NCBI GenBank assembly: GCA_018697195.1
Contig: CM031866.1
Coordinates: forward strand, 10,747,469 to 10,811,468
Length of the DNA: 64,000 bases
From: Certhia americana
Lineage: Eukaryota; Chordata; Aves; Passeriformes; Certhiidae
Direction of reading: 5' to 3'
The translations under genes were made by a program, and so were the position numbers. Shown here piece after piece: positions 1 through 13,535 of this stretch; position 1 is the stretch's first letter; each line of letters starts with the position of its first letter. Under the pieces are notes generated by a model. That model worked only from the letters and a program-made list of their open reading frames with translations, ran no database searches and had not been told where the DNA came from.

Positions 1-663
1 TCCCTGTTTTGTTTTCTTTCTTTGGAAGGTAACCTTCCTTTCCCCACAGCTTTCGTACTCCCTCAAGTTTCAGAGTATTTGTCCTAAAAAGGCAAACAAA
101 ACAAAGCAGGATCAGCCATATCAACATTCATAAAAACATGCCAGCACTCAAACACCATTCACTACTTTGGTACTTTGATAGACAAGAGTGAGCAGTAAAA
201 TATAAAGTATAATAGAAAGGTTTCCTGCATACCAGTTTAGTAGAGTATAAATGAAGTTATTGATTTGTATGAAACTGTGGATATGGAATTAATGTGTAGT
301 GCACTAAAAATAAAATGAGCATCTTACACTGCAAACCTTAGCCTCACTTTTATCTTTAGAAAAAGAAAGATGGCAGAAAAAATAGTAAACAATGTCATCA
401 TCAGGCAATCCTGTCCCAATTTTACTGCATTAACTATCACCTAAAGTGCAATCTGTGAAGAAAGTGGAAGAAGAGTCTGACCACATCAGCTGTTTTCCCA
501 GTTATTACACAGATGCCCCCATGTGATTTTCTTCTTACATGAGAGGTTTCTAAGTTCAACTGCATTCTTTCTAGTTCTATGAAATGAAAAAGACCCTGGT
601 ATCTATGACACTGACAAGAACAGAAGCTTAAGTGTACTTCACTTCAAACACAAATTAACTCAC

Positions 664-3600
664 TCCTTGTGCCCCGTCTCAGCACTATTCCCAGAGGTAT
701 CAGAGCCAAAAGATAAACCAGTTGGGGACTGTCTGCCAGTGACACCAGATGAGGACACACTTGAAGCAAAGGACAATCCATAAGGTTCAAAATTCAGAGC
801 TGCAAGACAGACAGGTTTAAAATTGCAAGGAGGCATGAAAAAAAGTTAGAATGAAATCTATTTTCTGAAAAGATATCCATGTACTGCTGGAGACTTCTCA
901 GGCTTTCATTTTAATAATCCCCATAAATTTCAAATCCAATACACCAACAAGGATTACAGTAAGACTCTCACCTGCAGAACAAAAATCTATATACATCAGC
1001 TAGACAGAGCTGGAACTAAAATTTAAGTTGAACTTAGCTCTTGTCTACAGACAAGAGCTGCACTACAACACTATTATTTTGAGAAGATAAATTAACTGGA
1101 CACTTAAATTGTTAATACTTATCAGGTAATTTACCACTATTAAATAAATGCAGTAAACTGTCACCTTTTTCCTGAGAAAGTTTCTCCTCTTGTCTCTGGT
1201 GATGAGGTTTATATGGCGCTGCACCATGACCAAGTCCCTCAGCCACAAACCCATCCAGAAAAGATAAGGAAGCATCTACCTACACAGAATTAAAAGGAAT
1301 GAAAAGGCAATGAAAATATTTGCTCTGTGTGAGCCTGATGTTACCAGAAGAATTTTGTGTCTTATCAACAAATCACAATCTTCATGTCACATCTCCCATC
1401 AGCCAATTAAGATGCTATATGGACAGAATCTTTTCCATCATTTACTGTAGAAATTCCATGGTCAAAATCAGTAGGTTTTAAATACTGTACAGTACTGCAC
1501 CACTAAAGCAGACCTACCTCATCTTTGAAAAAACAAAAGACAACTAAAAATAAACCAGTTTATGAAATTATAATTTTGCTAAAAGCTACTCCTGCTTACT
1601 TAACTAAAACACTATGGTTCTTTATCTTTCAGTACAGAACACTATTGATTCATTCCATAGGCCTGAAAAAGTGTCTCTGAAAACACACTTTAAGCAGACT
1701 TGCACCCAGTGAGAACTGCAAATACCATTCATTTTGAAAACACCTTTTCACCAAAATATTCATCCCCCTGAACTACAAAGAGGTTCATAAAAAACACACA
1801 TGGCATGTGTCTTACCACCAGGTCACTGCAACTAGCATCAAATGGAAGCAAGCTCTTCATCACTGCTGTGTCTTCACACAGATGCTTCAATTCAAAGGCA
1901 TATTGTCTCAGGCATGTGTCCAGAGAGCTGCTGAGTTCTTGGATTAGTTCATCCACTGTTTTTGAGCAGGAGGTGTGTGATGCTATCTTGGTGACTGCAG
2001 CCATTATCCACGCTTTAGTTTCAGAAGTAACAAAAGTCTTCTTCAGAAGGCTGTGCAGCTTTTCCAAAATAACTTCTGGATCAACATCTGTAACAAGACT
2101 GAAGTATTCTCCCAACACCTATTCACGAAAAAAAGACAAAATATGCATTTAGAGCAGTGCTTTCAGAATATAGTATTAAATAACACAATAAAATCCACCT
2201 CACATTCAAGGAACTATTATTTAAACATGTTCCAAGTTATTACTTTACCATATTGTGTTTTGTATGTTGAAGGGCTGAAGTGACCTTTGTGTTTACACAA
2301 AGTCAACAGACTCCAACTTTTTTTAAAATCAAGTAACTTTTTCTTTTAAAAATCAAATAACTGTCTTGAAAAGAAAGCTAAACATAACAAGGCCCTGGCA
2401 AAATACCACTTCCTCAAACTGCAGCCTCTCCCTTGGGTGGGAGCTGAAGCTTCCCCAGGTTATCAGGTAACACCAGCACAGCACTTGGCCAGTCATTTGC
2501 AGGGCTACAAGAGCATTTCACAACCACATCTGGTTAATTTGGATGAAGACAGAAAGGCTCTCTATGCAGTCAGATTCAGGTGGCTGCTAAGCCATTCCAA
2601 CAGTCACCTGCCTTAAACGGAGCAAGACTGCTTTTTTACAAACCACAAGTTAATAGTCCTCGGTCACCAGAGGTCACTAAAATAGATTTCAGCGTGTTAG
2701 CTTGACTTCAAATAAAAATGACTAAAAATTAAAGTTTAATAAATATGTATTATAAACATTATCACATTTGACAGCTTCCTCAAATCTGTGTGTGAAATTC
2801 TGACCATGTGTCTACCTTACCCAACTCATAACTTGAAGGAATTTCTGTGGATACAATTTATCTTCCTCCTCAAGCAAAGCTAAATAAGACTGTACTGCAT
2901 ACATCCGTAGCTGATGATCTTCTTTTTCATCATCAAATCCTAGACAGAAAACAGCACAGTTTCTCTGAAACATAAATAACATACCCTACCAAATGTTTCA
3001 AAGTACATTTTAAGAAAAAAAACCCAGATTATAAAGGAGCATGTCTGTTCCTTCAGAGCATGCAGGGAGTTACCTTCAGCCAACAGCCTCAGAAAGTTGT
3101 TTGGGATATCCGAATGCACAACATCACCTCCAACTGAGAACACAGCATTCATTGTCTGGATGAACCACTCATTGTTAGGGGCATACGTGTCCAGATGTTA
3201 AGGAATGAAACGCTAAGGCATAACTTTTTCTTTCTTACTCAGTGTATTTCCTAAGGAATGCCCATCCCTAGTAAGTTGGGGATCTGATTGGCAAATATCA
3301 GCTCCATCTAACTGAGGAGGAAATACTCCTGTATCTTTTAGAAAGTGTTTCCTGTAAATGTCATGAAAACTGGTGGTCAGTTAGGAAAGTATTAAGTTAC
3401 TGCTCTGTTGAAAAAGTTGAGTTTATGCAGGCCTCACACACTAGGAAGAGATACGTTCACATTTGTCCTACTCTATTTTAAGCTCACATTTGTCCTGTGC
3501 TAGGCTTCCAGATAAACTTTTGTTCACCCAGCATCACTTGATCAATGATAAAAAACCAGTTCTTTTCAGCAGTGCTTTGCTGTTGATTTACCAATTTTAC

Positions 3601-6600
3601 AAAAATATTTTGAAGCACTCCACAGAAATCCTCATGGCTTTTTTTCCATATATTTAACTTTTGATTAGCTTTGCTAACTTTGAAGTTTGGCTTTTGCCTC
3701 CTCTCAGACAAGTTCTGAAAACAGTTAATGAATGGAAATTTTTAACAGTACAGAAATTTCAGTGTTGTTGCATTAGTTTTTGCATACTGCAGGACAACAG
3801 AGCTTTTTTTAGTACATTACTCCATGCCAAGCACTGCACAAACAGGATAAGGCAGCTCTCTGTTATCAAGAGCTTACAACTCAAGTTATCAGACAAAAAC
3901 ACACAGAAATCAGGCAGTGGCAGGTCTAACAGTCATGCCAATCATAAGCCAAATCCCTAATCATCAGTTTCATCTTTTATGGCATTTTTTAAAAATCCTT
4001 TATTTCTATCACAGTGTGCTGTTCTTAAATTCCGTGCACCAATGAAGAATTCCATCAGGGAAGATCAGTCCCACAATTACAGAACAGCACTTCAAGTTGC
4101 ACTGAGACATCTCTCTATGCAGTTCTAAGGCTCCAATGTTTGAATTTAAACACAAAGCTTTAATGCTAAACTCCAAAGCCAAAATCTTTGTGCAATTAAT
4201 TTCTCTCAGTGAAATACAAGAAACACTTCAATCATTTTTGTATGTGCTTTCTTTGGCATATTTCCTTTGCATTTGAAAGGATGGAAAGCACAGCTCTAAC
4301 TCTTCCTACTCCACAAGATCATGAAAGATGCATTGATAGGTATCAATGCTACAGGTGCCTGAGCTCTGACTTCAAAGTTTCAGAAAAATAAAAGGATATT
4401 TCTCAGCTAGGCCAGAAAAATGAAAGGATATTTCTCAGCTAGTTCTGCTATTTTGCCAACTAAGTTGATGATAGCATATTCTTCTTTGCTTTCTTTTAAG
4501 TAGTCAAGCATCTTCTGGACTATGACAATTACATTCTGCCCATTTGTAATCCTATAGAGAAGCTCTAAAGTCTGAAAGAGAAAGCACAGAAAAATTAATT
4601 GGTTCTGATAACTCAAAAAAGGAAGCAGCTTTAGTATATCAAATTGAGCAACGATTCTTAAATGAAATACACTGCTTATCTACACAGCTTGTCCCATTAA
4701 TACTGTTTGTAACTGCTCTCTCACAATTATGGGAACATTTTTACACTACTAATTTTACAAAACTTATCACACACCTTAAAAATTAACTTAATTTTTGACA
4801 CTTAGAAATTCACTGACCTCCCTTTTAATAATGGGATCTGGATGGTCCAGACATTCAATTATTGTCATCTGGTGCTGAAGTGCCAGATTTGGATCTTGCT
4901 GGATAACATAGGTCAGAGCCTTTAGACCTGGAATGGAAGTGATTGCAAGTGATATAATACAATGCTACCTCTATGGCCAAATTAAAGACAGCATAATGAA
5001 ATCAGGCATCCTTACCTAAGTATTTCAAATTAATTTTTGGTGACAAAACAAATTTTCCAATGCACTTGGCAGCCTTTTCAAGTAATTCAGATTTGGGATA
5101 AATGGTATAAATTGTCTGGACACATTCAAACAAGATGGCTGCAGAAGGAGAAGACATATAATTAATGTGTATTGAACACTTCCAAATCCAAAAATTTTTA
5201 ACAAACAAACGAGTTCTAAGCCCTGCACAGCTGCAAAGAACTGACACTGTCCTTGCACACTATTGCATTTCTTAAGGCAGTGAAGAGGAGATTGAAGCAT
5301 TTGTTACACAGAGATGTATACCAGCAGGATTTTCTTTTATTGCTTATTTCAACTTAAGCAATACCCAATAAAAGCTTTGATGAAGCAGCTGACTTTCTGT
5401 ATTTAAGGGCAGGGTCAACGCAAACACAGGATAAAGGCTTTTGAGCAGAACAATATTCCCTCTATAATAGATGTGTTTTACTTCAATGATAAAAAATGTA
5501 TGCTGTACAGTAATGTATCACTTGTGCTACTATTTACAAGCTGGACACTTCAGAATACAATTAATGTCACAACCATAATTAGATTTTTCAAAGGTACTGT
5601 GTAAGTATTTTAGCACAAGCAACTCCTCATTTTCTACCTTTTCAAATACTGATAATTACATAAAATAACCTTACCCACCATATGTAATATTATGATTAAT
5701 CTCTGCTCTTCTTAAAGATTCATCTAGCACATCATACATCAATTCACTTGTCCTGTTTAAGAAAATATTTACAATTAACTGAAGCACTAATAAGCACGTA
5801 ATCTTATTTTGCCAAACAGTTCAAAGCTATTATTGAAACCTATAACACATTATTCACATGCAAAAATTTGTTTTTACACAGCAGAGCTCTATAACATGAT
5901 CCTAAATGGCATTTAACAGGATGCTTGAAGCTTTCAAAAGGAACTTTACCACATTGTAAGAATAAAAACACTTCCCTTGCTGCTTGCATAAATAAACAGG
6001 CCAATAGGAAAAGGATCACAGACAACTAAGTCCTCACAAAATGGCAGCACATTTTTAAAATAGCTTTACTCCAGATTTTCACTGTTATTTGATAACATTG
6101 TAATAGAAGCCCCAGTAAAATTACATTTTAATCATATTCCACAACAATCAATTGTTTAGACAATCCAGAAGCTAAGAAACTATTTTGTAGAAAATAATCT
6201 GCTCGCTGTCTTGGTTAAAAACAAATGTACAAGAATTTTGACACTGGAAGCTTCTTACAGTCTCTAAGGTGCAGGCAGTACCTTCAAATTATTAATTACA
6301 GAGAAAAATCTGGTTACCTTGGATCATCTTTTCCCAACAGCCCCAAAATTCTTAAAAGCTGAATTTGTAACCATGGTGCTGGCACGCTGTGATAGTTGAA
6401 GTCAGCAGAGAGCTTTCCTCCCACCACCTGCTTCAGGATGGTTACAAAACTCCCAGTCAAGTCCTTGTATCCAGACGAGTTTTCCTACCCAATGAAAATT
6501 AAATACAATTCAAATATTTCAATACAGCAACTCAAAAGTAAAAATAATCCACAACTTGAGTAAGAGCAAAAATACCTACACTGATGGCATTATTTCTTTA

Positions 6601-9600
6601 AATCAGACTTCTGCTCTCAACCCTCAGCACCCATAAGCTCTCCACTTTAAGCCGATGCTCTTTTCTCACACATTTGCAAAGGGAGCAGGTGTAACACATT
6701 TACAAGGAAAGTTCCCTTTAACCCACTGCAGGACTTAGATCCTCTAGCTAAGGACCCAGCAATGCTGAGCATTCAGACCCTGCATGAAGTGGATCTGTCC
6801 AGCTAAATGGAGAACTGGCAGAAACAAACCTAACACATGACTACATAAATTAACTTTTCTCTCCAACTACTACAAGTGAGTTTTTTCTACAAAATCTTTA
6901 TAGAGCACATTGTGTATTTAAAATAAAAAACACATAAAAATAGCTCCCAAGTTCAGTTGTGCTTCTTATTCTTTGCCTACCTTAATCATTTGCAGATAAA
7001 TATGCAAAGAAGCAGCCATGACTCCAGCATCTCTGTCACATAAAGCCTTCCGGAACTTATCATGGATGTGCTGAACTTGATTAGGAGCAATGAGATAGAA
7101 TTTATATAAAGCTTGAACAGCTTTTCTTCGGATAATTTCCCTGAAATGAGATTTACACTTAACAAAACAAGTGTGCTTTAAGTACTTGACTTTACAAGAA
7201 AACTTGCCAGCCCCCAGAACTTTATGACTTGTAGAGATGAGAAACCCATGTTTTACATATTGGTAACAAATGACTTTGCAAATACCACCCAAGCGAGGAA
7301 GTGACAAAACCAGCTTTAAAGCCTGGTAGGGATGGATGTCAGATTGATGATTTAAAACAATGTCCACCAACTAAACAGGGAAATAGGCCATGACTCATCT
7401 GCTGTGGTCATACATGCAGCTCCAAAAATACATGTTTACAAGCTACTGAATTAATTAATTCTGCAATTCCCTTTCTAATCGACAATTACAGCATCCTCCC
7501 CTATTTATGGGATATAGTAAATTACAATTTAAACAAATCAAGAGTAACCACAGATACACCTTCATAAGTTTCTCTAAAGAGCTTTATGAAAAAAGTATCA
7601 GTGAAGTTCAAGGATCTGGATCTGTTTTCCCACCTACTCTACAAACACTTCTTCTTGCATATTTGTTAAAAGGACTCCAGTAAATAAATTCAATTACATT
7701 TACCTAGCCACAGTGGCTACGAAAAAAATTGCTATCTATTCAATACTCAGTCAAGCTGCAAATAAATGAGACAAGAATCCAAGAAAAAACACATGGAGAG
7801 GATTAATTTCTAAGGGTGATGACTAGATAAGAACAACTGAGAGAAGAAACACCATTTTACTAAAACTACCCACAAAATTAAGTTATTCAGCTGTCCAAGG
7901 CCATTTGAAATTCTGTAATGAATACATACTTAGAATGTTGAAGCTTGTCTTCTATTAAGGGCAGAACAGCTGGAATCATCTCCCGTGGAAAGATCTGGCT
8001 GACAACAGTTAATGCCATGCACACCTCTACAAGATTAGTGCTCTGCAAGTCCTGTTTCATGAAAGGCAGTAAATTTTTTCTTAGTCTTTTAAATTCTGCA
8101 CAGACATCCCCCAAATCTTTCACAAGCAGGCTGGACCTAACCCCCTTAGAGAGCCTCCCCCCAGCTAGCATCCTGCTCGTGTTTGAGAGGAACCAGCTCT
8201 CACTGAGCTTATCAGGCTCTTCTCTTCCACAGGAAGAGGGAACAGGCAGCTCCTCACACTCGTCTTAAAGAACAACAGTTTTATTTTAAATGTGTGCAAT
8301 ATTAACACATAGAGCTATAATCAATTTTATTTACTGAAACGATTGCAAAAATATGTTGAGTCCCTATCTGGATCAGATGACTCACTTCCCATAGAATTCA
8401 ACAGTACTCTCTCTACTGCTTTTGATCTAGCCAAAAGAATTTTCTAAAAAACGAGCAAGCTCAATAATACTGCCAATTACCTATCTGTACACCTACTTCC
8501 CAAAAAGCAAATGCAAATTATAAGTAACATTCCACAAGACTAACAATCTCAGTCTGTCTTAAATACAATTAAATATAGTAGGAATAGCTCACTGCAACCA
8601 TGAACAAAAAAAAAAATAAAAGGATGAATTTATGACGACTACAATTATTTTTCAAAACAAATTAAATGTATGAGATTTCCAGATGATATAACTTGCTTGG
8701 TAAATCTCTCCCAAATAAGTTTCAGTCTTTATTTTAGTTTAGTTCTTTGTGAGTTTCAAGCCGTATCTTAAAATATTATAAAACAGTTTTCAATCACAGC
8801 AACAAAACGAGCATCACTTTCAAAAGTAAAAATTACACAGAAGAGTTGCAGTAAGTCATAACTGCTCCATGTAAGAGACAACAGTAATAGATTTTCAGTG
8901 GCACTCCAGGAAGTATTTCCCTTTTCTGTCAAAGTCATCAGATGATCTCAGAGAAGGCAACAGATACTTGCCCTCAGCTAAAAGCCAAAGCTAGCATTGC
9001 AATATGCATGCATGGCTCCTCCTGGAGTTGAGAATGTATACAACTGCTACATTTATAAAATAATGTTTATGGCATACCTCCTCTGAAAAAACTTCTAAAA
9101 TATGGCTTCAAGAGCAAGAACATCAAGATCAAATTAAAAAGGCTGGGAAAGCCATTTCAGATTGTCCTTGCTAAAGAAACAGCAAGTTTAAGGGAGGAAT
9201 ATAGAAGTAATTAGATATTGCATGACAAAATGGGAAGAATTGGTCCAAGTTTTTCACCCCATGCCCCCCCCCACCTCCCCCAAGCTCCAATCAAAGCTCT
9301 CAGTTCAACCAGGTCTTCTTTCCCACTGGTTCATCTCCTGGCACATGCAAATATCCTCTCCTGTGCCTGTAAGATGGGGTTTTTTTGTTTTGTTTTGTTT
9401 TTTTTTTACAAAAAAACACTATACCTTCACAACTGTGTTCACAAGTAGAAGTAGCAGTTCATGATTCTCGTGTAGAAATAGGGAAACTGCCAAGTAACCT
9501 ATAAAAGAAAGCAGCCTTCATTATTATTTTCTAGCAATAAGCAACTTTATGACAAAATTTAAGACTGTCTGTAACACAAGAACAGTTACTAAAACTCAAC

Positions 9601-12600
9601 CAAAAAACCCTGTTGGATAACAGTTACTCATGTTTTAAATATTCAGACTCTTTTTCCAGGCAAATCAGTTCCATTTAAGTTGCAGTAAAGCTCAACAAAT
9701 AACAGCTAAGAATTCATAAGTTGTGAGAAATAAGAGACATTACTTTACTTTTACAAGTAAAGAACAGTCAAGAGCACCATTGCATTATAAATCACTTCCT
9801 GGAAATCTGATGCCTTCCCTGCCCAGGGAAAAGTCTATTATTTTAGACTACACAACATAGGTGCACTTTCTTATATCTGTTACTTATTTTTTTTCAAATA
9901 ATAAAATCACTCTTCAAAAAAAATTTATATTCAACTTGGAATGTACAAAAGTAAATGCACCATCCCATGTCAAAACCCAGGAAAAGAAACCTGCCAGAAA
10001 CTCTTTTTTCTCCAAGGCCCCTCTCTGCTTTAAAACTAAGTGACTTAAGTGGAGGGTAGGGAGAGTGGGTTACAACTTATAGCAAGAAATGTACTTCGGA
10101 GACAGATTTTAGAGAATTCTTGGCTCATACAGGGCTTGGGGATCAAAATGAACAACTTGAAAATAAATAACTGTATTGGCTGGGCTATCAGATTGATCCA
10201 TCTGTTTTTGATCATGGCCGTGATCAGCTCAGCACATACACAAAGGGATAGGTCACTCTGGTAAAGGAGTCACTCAACCAGCTCAGCTGACAATTCCTCA
10301 GTACAAACCCTGGTATATTGCACTAAGAACTGAAAAGATTACCCTCATGTTTCACATGCAATCACAGAACAACAACAAAGAAAGAACCCAAAACAGACAC
10401 ACACAATCTCTCGATAACATCCTTTTATCAGATCAAGGCTTAAGGGCACTTTGTGCCCAGAGAACTTTAAGCAATCCACATTAAAAACAAAAACAAAGAA
10501 GTGCTGCTTCACCAAACCTTTCTCAAAAAGAGCCCTAGTAAGGAAAGGTCTCAGTCTGATTAAGAACAATACACACTGGCTCTTGACACTTACAGGAGTC
10601 ACAAAGTTTTCTTCAAAACAGCCTTCTCAGGTTTGGTGAAGAAAAAATTCTGTAATCCCTACCAGAGCACCTGTACACTGGCTCTCATTAATCAGAGCAA
10701 AGCAATTTTGATTCATCACTTGTAATGGATTCTCTCAGAAACTCCAACACTTGAGTGGATGATCCAGATGAAATTCAAACAAAGGATATCAAACAAGCAT
10801 ATCTCACAAGACACTGCCTTCCTTCTGTGCATGCAGACATGGCATTGCTTGGAGTTAAACCATTTTATCTGCAAACAAGAAGAAATGTCTTCACTAGGCA
10901 GTTGAATCAGCAACTGCAGGGAAATTCTCTGGATGAGACAGGCTGACAGACATTTCAAACTACATCTATTGGACACAAGTTAATAGCCATGCTGGCAGGA
11001 AAGGAAAATCCTGTGAAACTTCAAAGAAATCTGAACCAGCTTTTAAGATTTCTTTGGGAACTTCTGCCTCTATGCTGTAAGGGCATCCCTGTTTACCTCA
11101 TTCCCTACAAGTCCAAAATAAAGAAAAAAAAAATCCTACAAGCATCAAAACATAAAATATTTGTCTGACAGAACCATCTTTGTCTAATCTTGCACTGGTA
11201 CTTGGAAAAGAAACCAGATCCTGACAGAAATTAATTTTCTGCTTGATATGTTTAACAAATAATCTCTTCAATTATTTTACTGGCGTCGCAAACGATGAAA
11301 AAATGGTGATTCAAAATAAATTCATTTCCCCTGCCTTCTGTGCTGCAAGCACACACAGAGCACCTCACAAGCTAAGGACTTAGATAATTTTAAAAAGTAA
11401 CAGACCGTGATAAAAGACCAAGAAATTAGAGGAACATTTTAAGTAGGTTGCATTTGACATGAATTATAAATCCTGAAAAACTTTAAAACTGGGAGTTTGA
11501 GAACATTATAAAGGCTAGAGCTCTACACACATACCAACTCTCTTCTCCAGAAGATTCCCTTGCTGGGCAAGTTTGATTGCGTGGATGTATCCAAAGGAAG
11601 ACTCATAGCCCAGCATTTCACAATAGATGAGTCTCACCATGCATTCTTTCATCAGTCTCTGAAATACCAGAAACAAATCATTGAAAATTTTAAGTCTGAC
11701 ATGTTTTATGCTCTTATTCACTGCTCTACTGAAACAGAGAACTTTATCTCATGGAAACACATCTATTCACATTTTTTCTAAAATCTCAGTATTTGTAATT
11801 TTTTCTTTGCCGTTAATTTCTGCAAAGGAGTATTAAATTTCAGCTAAAAAGGCAGAACTCTCCCTAGTCTACCCCTAAAAGTTTATTAATTATCTGAAGC
11901 ATTAAGATGATCACACTTTTAACACAAATTATTTTTTACCAATTACTTCCCTGACTTAGGATGGTCTCTCACTACGTATCGGATAAAACTTTATTTTTCC
12001 CTTTAAAAATCCTCACTCATGGGACTGACATATGTATTAACTAACTCAAACCAGAATACATGATCTCCTAAAACTCAGACAATAGTGCACACAACAAAGC
12101 ACAGCTTCTTAAAGAGCATGAACTAATTGTAAGAAGAATGTCAGCCTGCAAAGAGTATTATTGATGGAAGCATTTCATCACCCAGCTTTGCTGTCTGCAT
12201 TGTTTCAGAAACTACAGAATGACAGTAGGGCCATATTGTTACAGTTTATTCACATCAAACGTAATTAGTGTTCTCACTATTTTAACCATGCTGCAAAACC
12301 ATATGTATTGGTACTTTTTAATGTTGATGATTAAGTGACTTTCAATGCAGATAACCTGCACATCCACCTGTCCCAAAGAGTGAGAACACTGCTGTCCTTC
12401 ACCTTCGGTGTGCTGTTCCACAGCCTGCAGCCACTAACAGAACTTACAAGTGTTGTGCTGGGGGCTGAAACTGTTGCTTTCAAACTGGTTAGCTCCTGCT
12501 GGATTAATTTTTCTTCTTCCTAGAAAAATTAAACTTGTTTCAACCTCGCGTAGATTTCACAGGCAGAATGTGAGGAATACTCGGAGGAGACGCGGTTCCT

Positions 12601-13024
12601 CAGCGGAGCCGCACCCTCCGCAAGGCAGAGCGCACCTCACTGCGGGGCCGCTCGCCTCCGGCACAGCGCCCGTGTTGGCCCAGCCCGTGCCCGGAGCAGC
12701 AGAACGCGGCCCCACAAACACGGGGACTTTATCGGGGGGTTTATCCGAGCTCAGCCCGACACAGCCCCGCGGCCCAGAGGAGATGCCGCACCCAGGGCCC
12801 CCAGCCCAACCCCGGCTCCCCCGGGGCGGGAAGGGAGAGGAGCCCGGCCCCGAAGCCCGTACGTGCTTGGAGGTGAGCGCCGTGATGCTCCGGATGAGGC
12901 TCCCGAGCCGGGAGGAGGTCGATACCCTGCCGGGGCCGCCGGCGCCGCCCGGGCCGGTGCCCGGGTCGTGCTGCCCCAGCAGCCCGGGCAGGGCACTCAG
13001 TGTCCGCTCCACCACGTCGCTCAT
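664..13024 (-). CDS. AP4E1: AP-4 complex subunit epsilon-1, 5' two-thirds (16 coding exons)
   Basis: Large adaptin of the AP-4 heterotetramer, which sorts cargo such as ATG9A from the trans-Golgi network (family knowledge). Coding exons read from the sequence, in transcript order: 13024-12863, 12519-12448, 11658-11535, 9498-9425, 8051-7930, 7140-6981, 6484-6318, 5752-5679, 5138-5016, 4927-4818, 4571-4432, 3186-3074, 2939-2821, 2118-1816, 1279-1165, 799-664. They join in frame (2,114 nt, about 704 codons) and give typical epsilon-adaptin blocks such as MSDVVERTLSALPGLL, KECMVRLIYCEMLGY, DLQSTNLVEVCMALTVVSQ and KAAKCIGKFVLSPKINLKYL. This covers the armadillo-like adaptin trunk and the start of the hinge. 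The C-terminal hinge and ear (human protein about 1,137 aa) lie left of base 1. The start was chosen by homology; its context has G at -3, and the frame stays open further upstream. All introns are GT-AG except the one between 4432 and 3186, which is AT-AC. Identification is very secure; individual boundaries rest on consensus and phase. Confidence 0.96.
3187..4431 (-). other. AP4E1: AT-AC (U12-type) intron of AP4E1 with duplicated 5' splice site
   Basis: The exon ends GAGAA at 4432 and is followed by ATATCCTTT (4431-4423), the classic minor-spliceosome AT-AC 5' splice site. There is no GT donor that keeps the frame. At the other end, TTCCTTAAC (3205-3197) matches the U12 branch-point consensus. 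The intron ends in AC at 3188-3187, 11 nt after the branch adenosine. Joining 4432 to 3186 restores AA|G for lysine and the conserved EKYAP...WFIQTMNAVFSVGGDV sequence. A 30-bp segment that includes the exon end and the 5' splice site (4413-4442) recurs at 4381-4410 with one mismatch, leaving a second ATATCCTTT exactly 32 bp downstream. Only the first site keeps the reading frame. Confidence 0.9.
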
Positions 13025-13290
13025 GCCGGACCCACCGCCCCCGGAAGAGACGGGCCCGGGCGGCCCTTTCCGGGGTGGGGCTGGAGGCGGTGCCGGCAGT
13101 GAGGGGCGGAGGAGCCGGGAGAGGCGAAGCCGCTCTCCCGGGCCCCGGCCACCGCCCTGGCTGGGCCGGGAGATGGAGCTGGAGCCCCGCGTTCGGAGCG
13201 GGGGGCCCGGCGCCATGGCACCAGCGCGGCCCTGAGGGAGCGCGGCCTGAGCACCGGCCCGCCCGCGGGGACTGCTGTTGTCAGCATCAC
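12545..13290 (-). promoter_or_regulatory. AP4E1: CpG-rich promoter and first exon of AP4E1
   Basis: The block is strongly GC- and CpG-rich compared with the AT-rich DNA on both sides. It contains coding exon 1 (13024-12863), the 5' part of intron 1 and the upstream sequence. No TATA box is evident, as expected for a housekeeping CpG-island promoter. The transcription start cannot be fixed from sequence; it should lie a little above 13024. A CR1 fragment begins only about 300 bp upstream of the start codon. Confidence 0.65.
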
Positions 13291-13317
13291 GAAACAAAGA
13301 CATTTCAAAGAGCAGAT

Positions 13318-13535
13318 TATCACAGAATCAGTTCGGTTCAGACCTCAGAGACCATTGAGTCCACCAATCACCATCACGTCAACTAGACCGTGGCACTGAG
13401 TGCTACATCCAAATTCCTCAGGCCCTTCCAGGGACCGTGACTTCAACACCTCCCTGGATAGCTCATTCCAATATCTGTTCATCCTTTCTGTGAAGAAATT
13501 CTTCCAAATGTCCAATCTAAATCTCCCAATTATGA
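13318..13535 (-). mobile_element. CR1 LINE fragment, 3' portion, degraded
   Basis: Read on the plus strand, the segment follows the reverse complement of the avian CR1 3' region. It has a CACAGAATCA-type end, the stretch 'cctccctggatagctcattcca' in place of the CR1 'cctgggcagcctgttcca', and GTGAAGAAATTCTTCC followed by a '(a)tgtccaatctaaatctccc' equivalent of the consensus 'atatccaacctaaacctccc'. It is 5'-truncated, diverged and without coding capacity. It lies just upstream of the AP4E1 promoter in the same orientation as that gene. Confidence 0.8.

Noticed and set aside
1..663. Further AP4E1 exon near the left edge
   Set aside because: No frame matching the next part of the hinge with splice signals was found, so the next exon is presumed to be outside the window.
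4381..4442. AP4E1 exon 11 reading through to a stop (…AEKYPFIFLA) as a true truncation
   Set aside because: The upstream AT-AC splice site and the matching branch point and AC acceptor restore the full conserved protein, so the stop is intronic.
12450..13386. Several long open frames on both strands over the AP4E1 CpG island
   Set aside because: GC-rich DNA has few stop codons. Only the frame with MSDVVERTLSALPGLL matches a known protein and has a proper splice donor.
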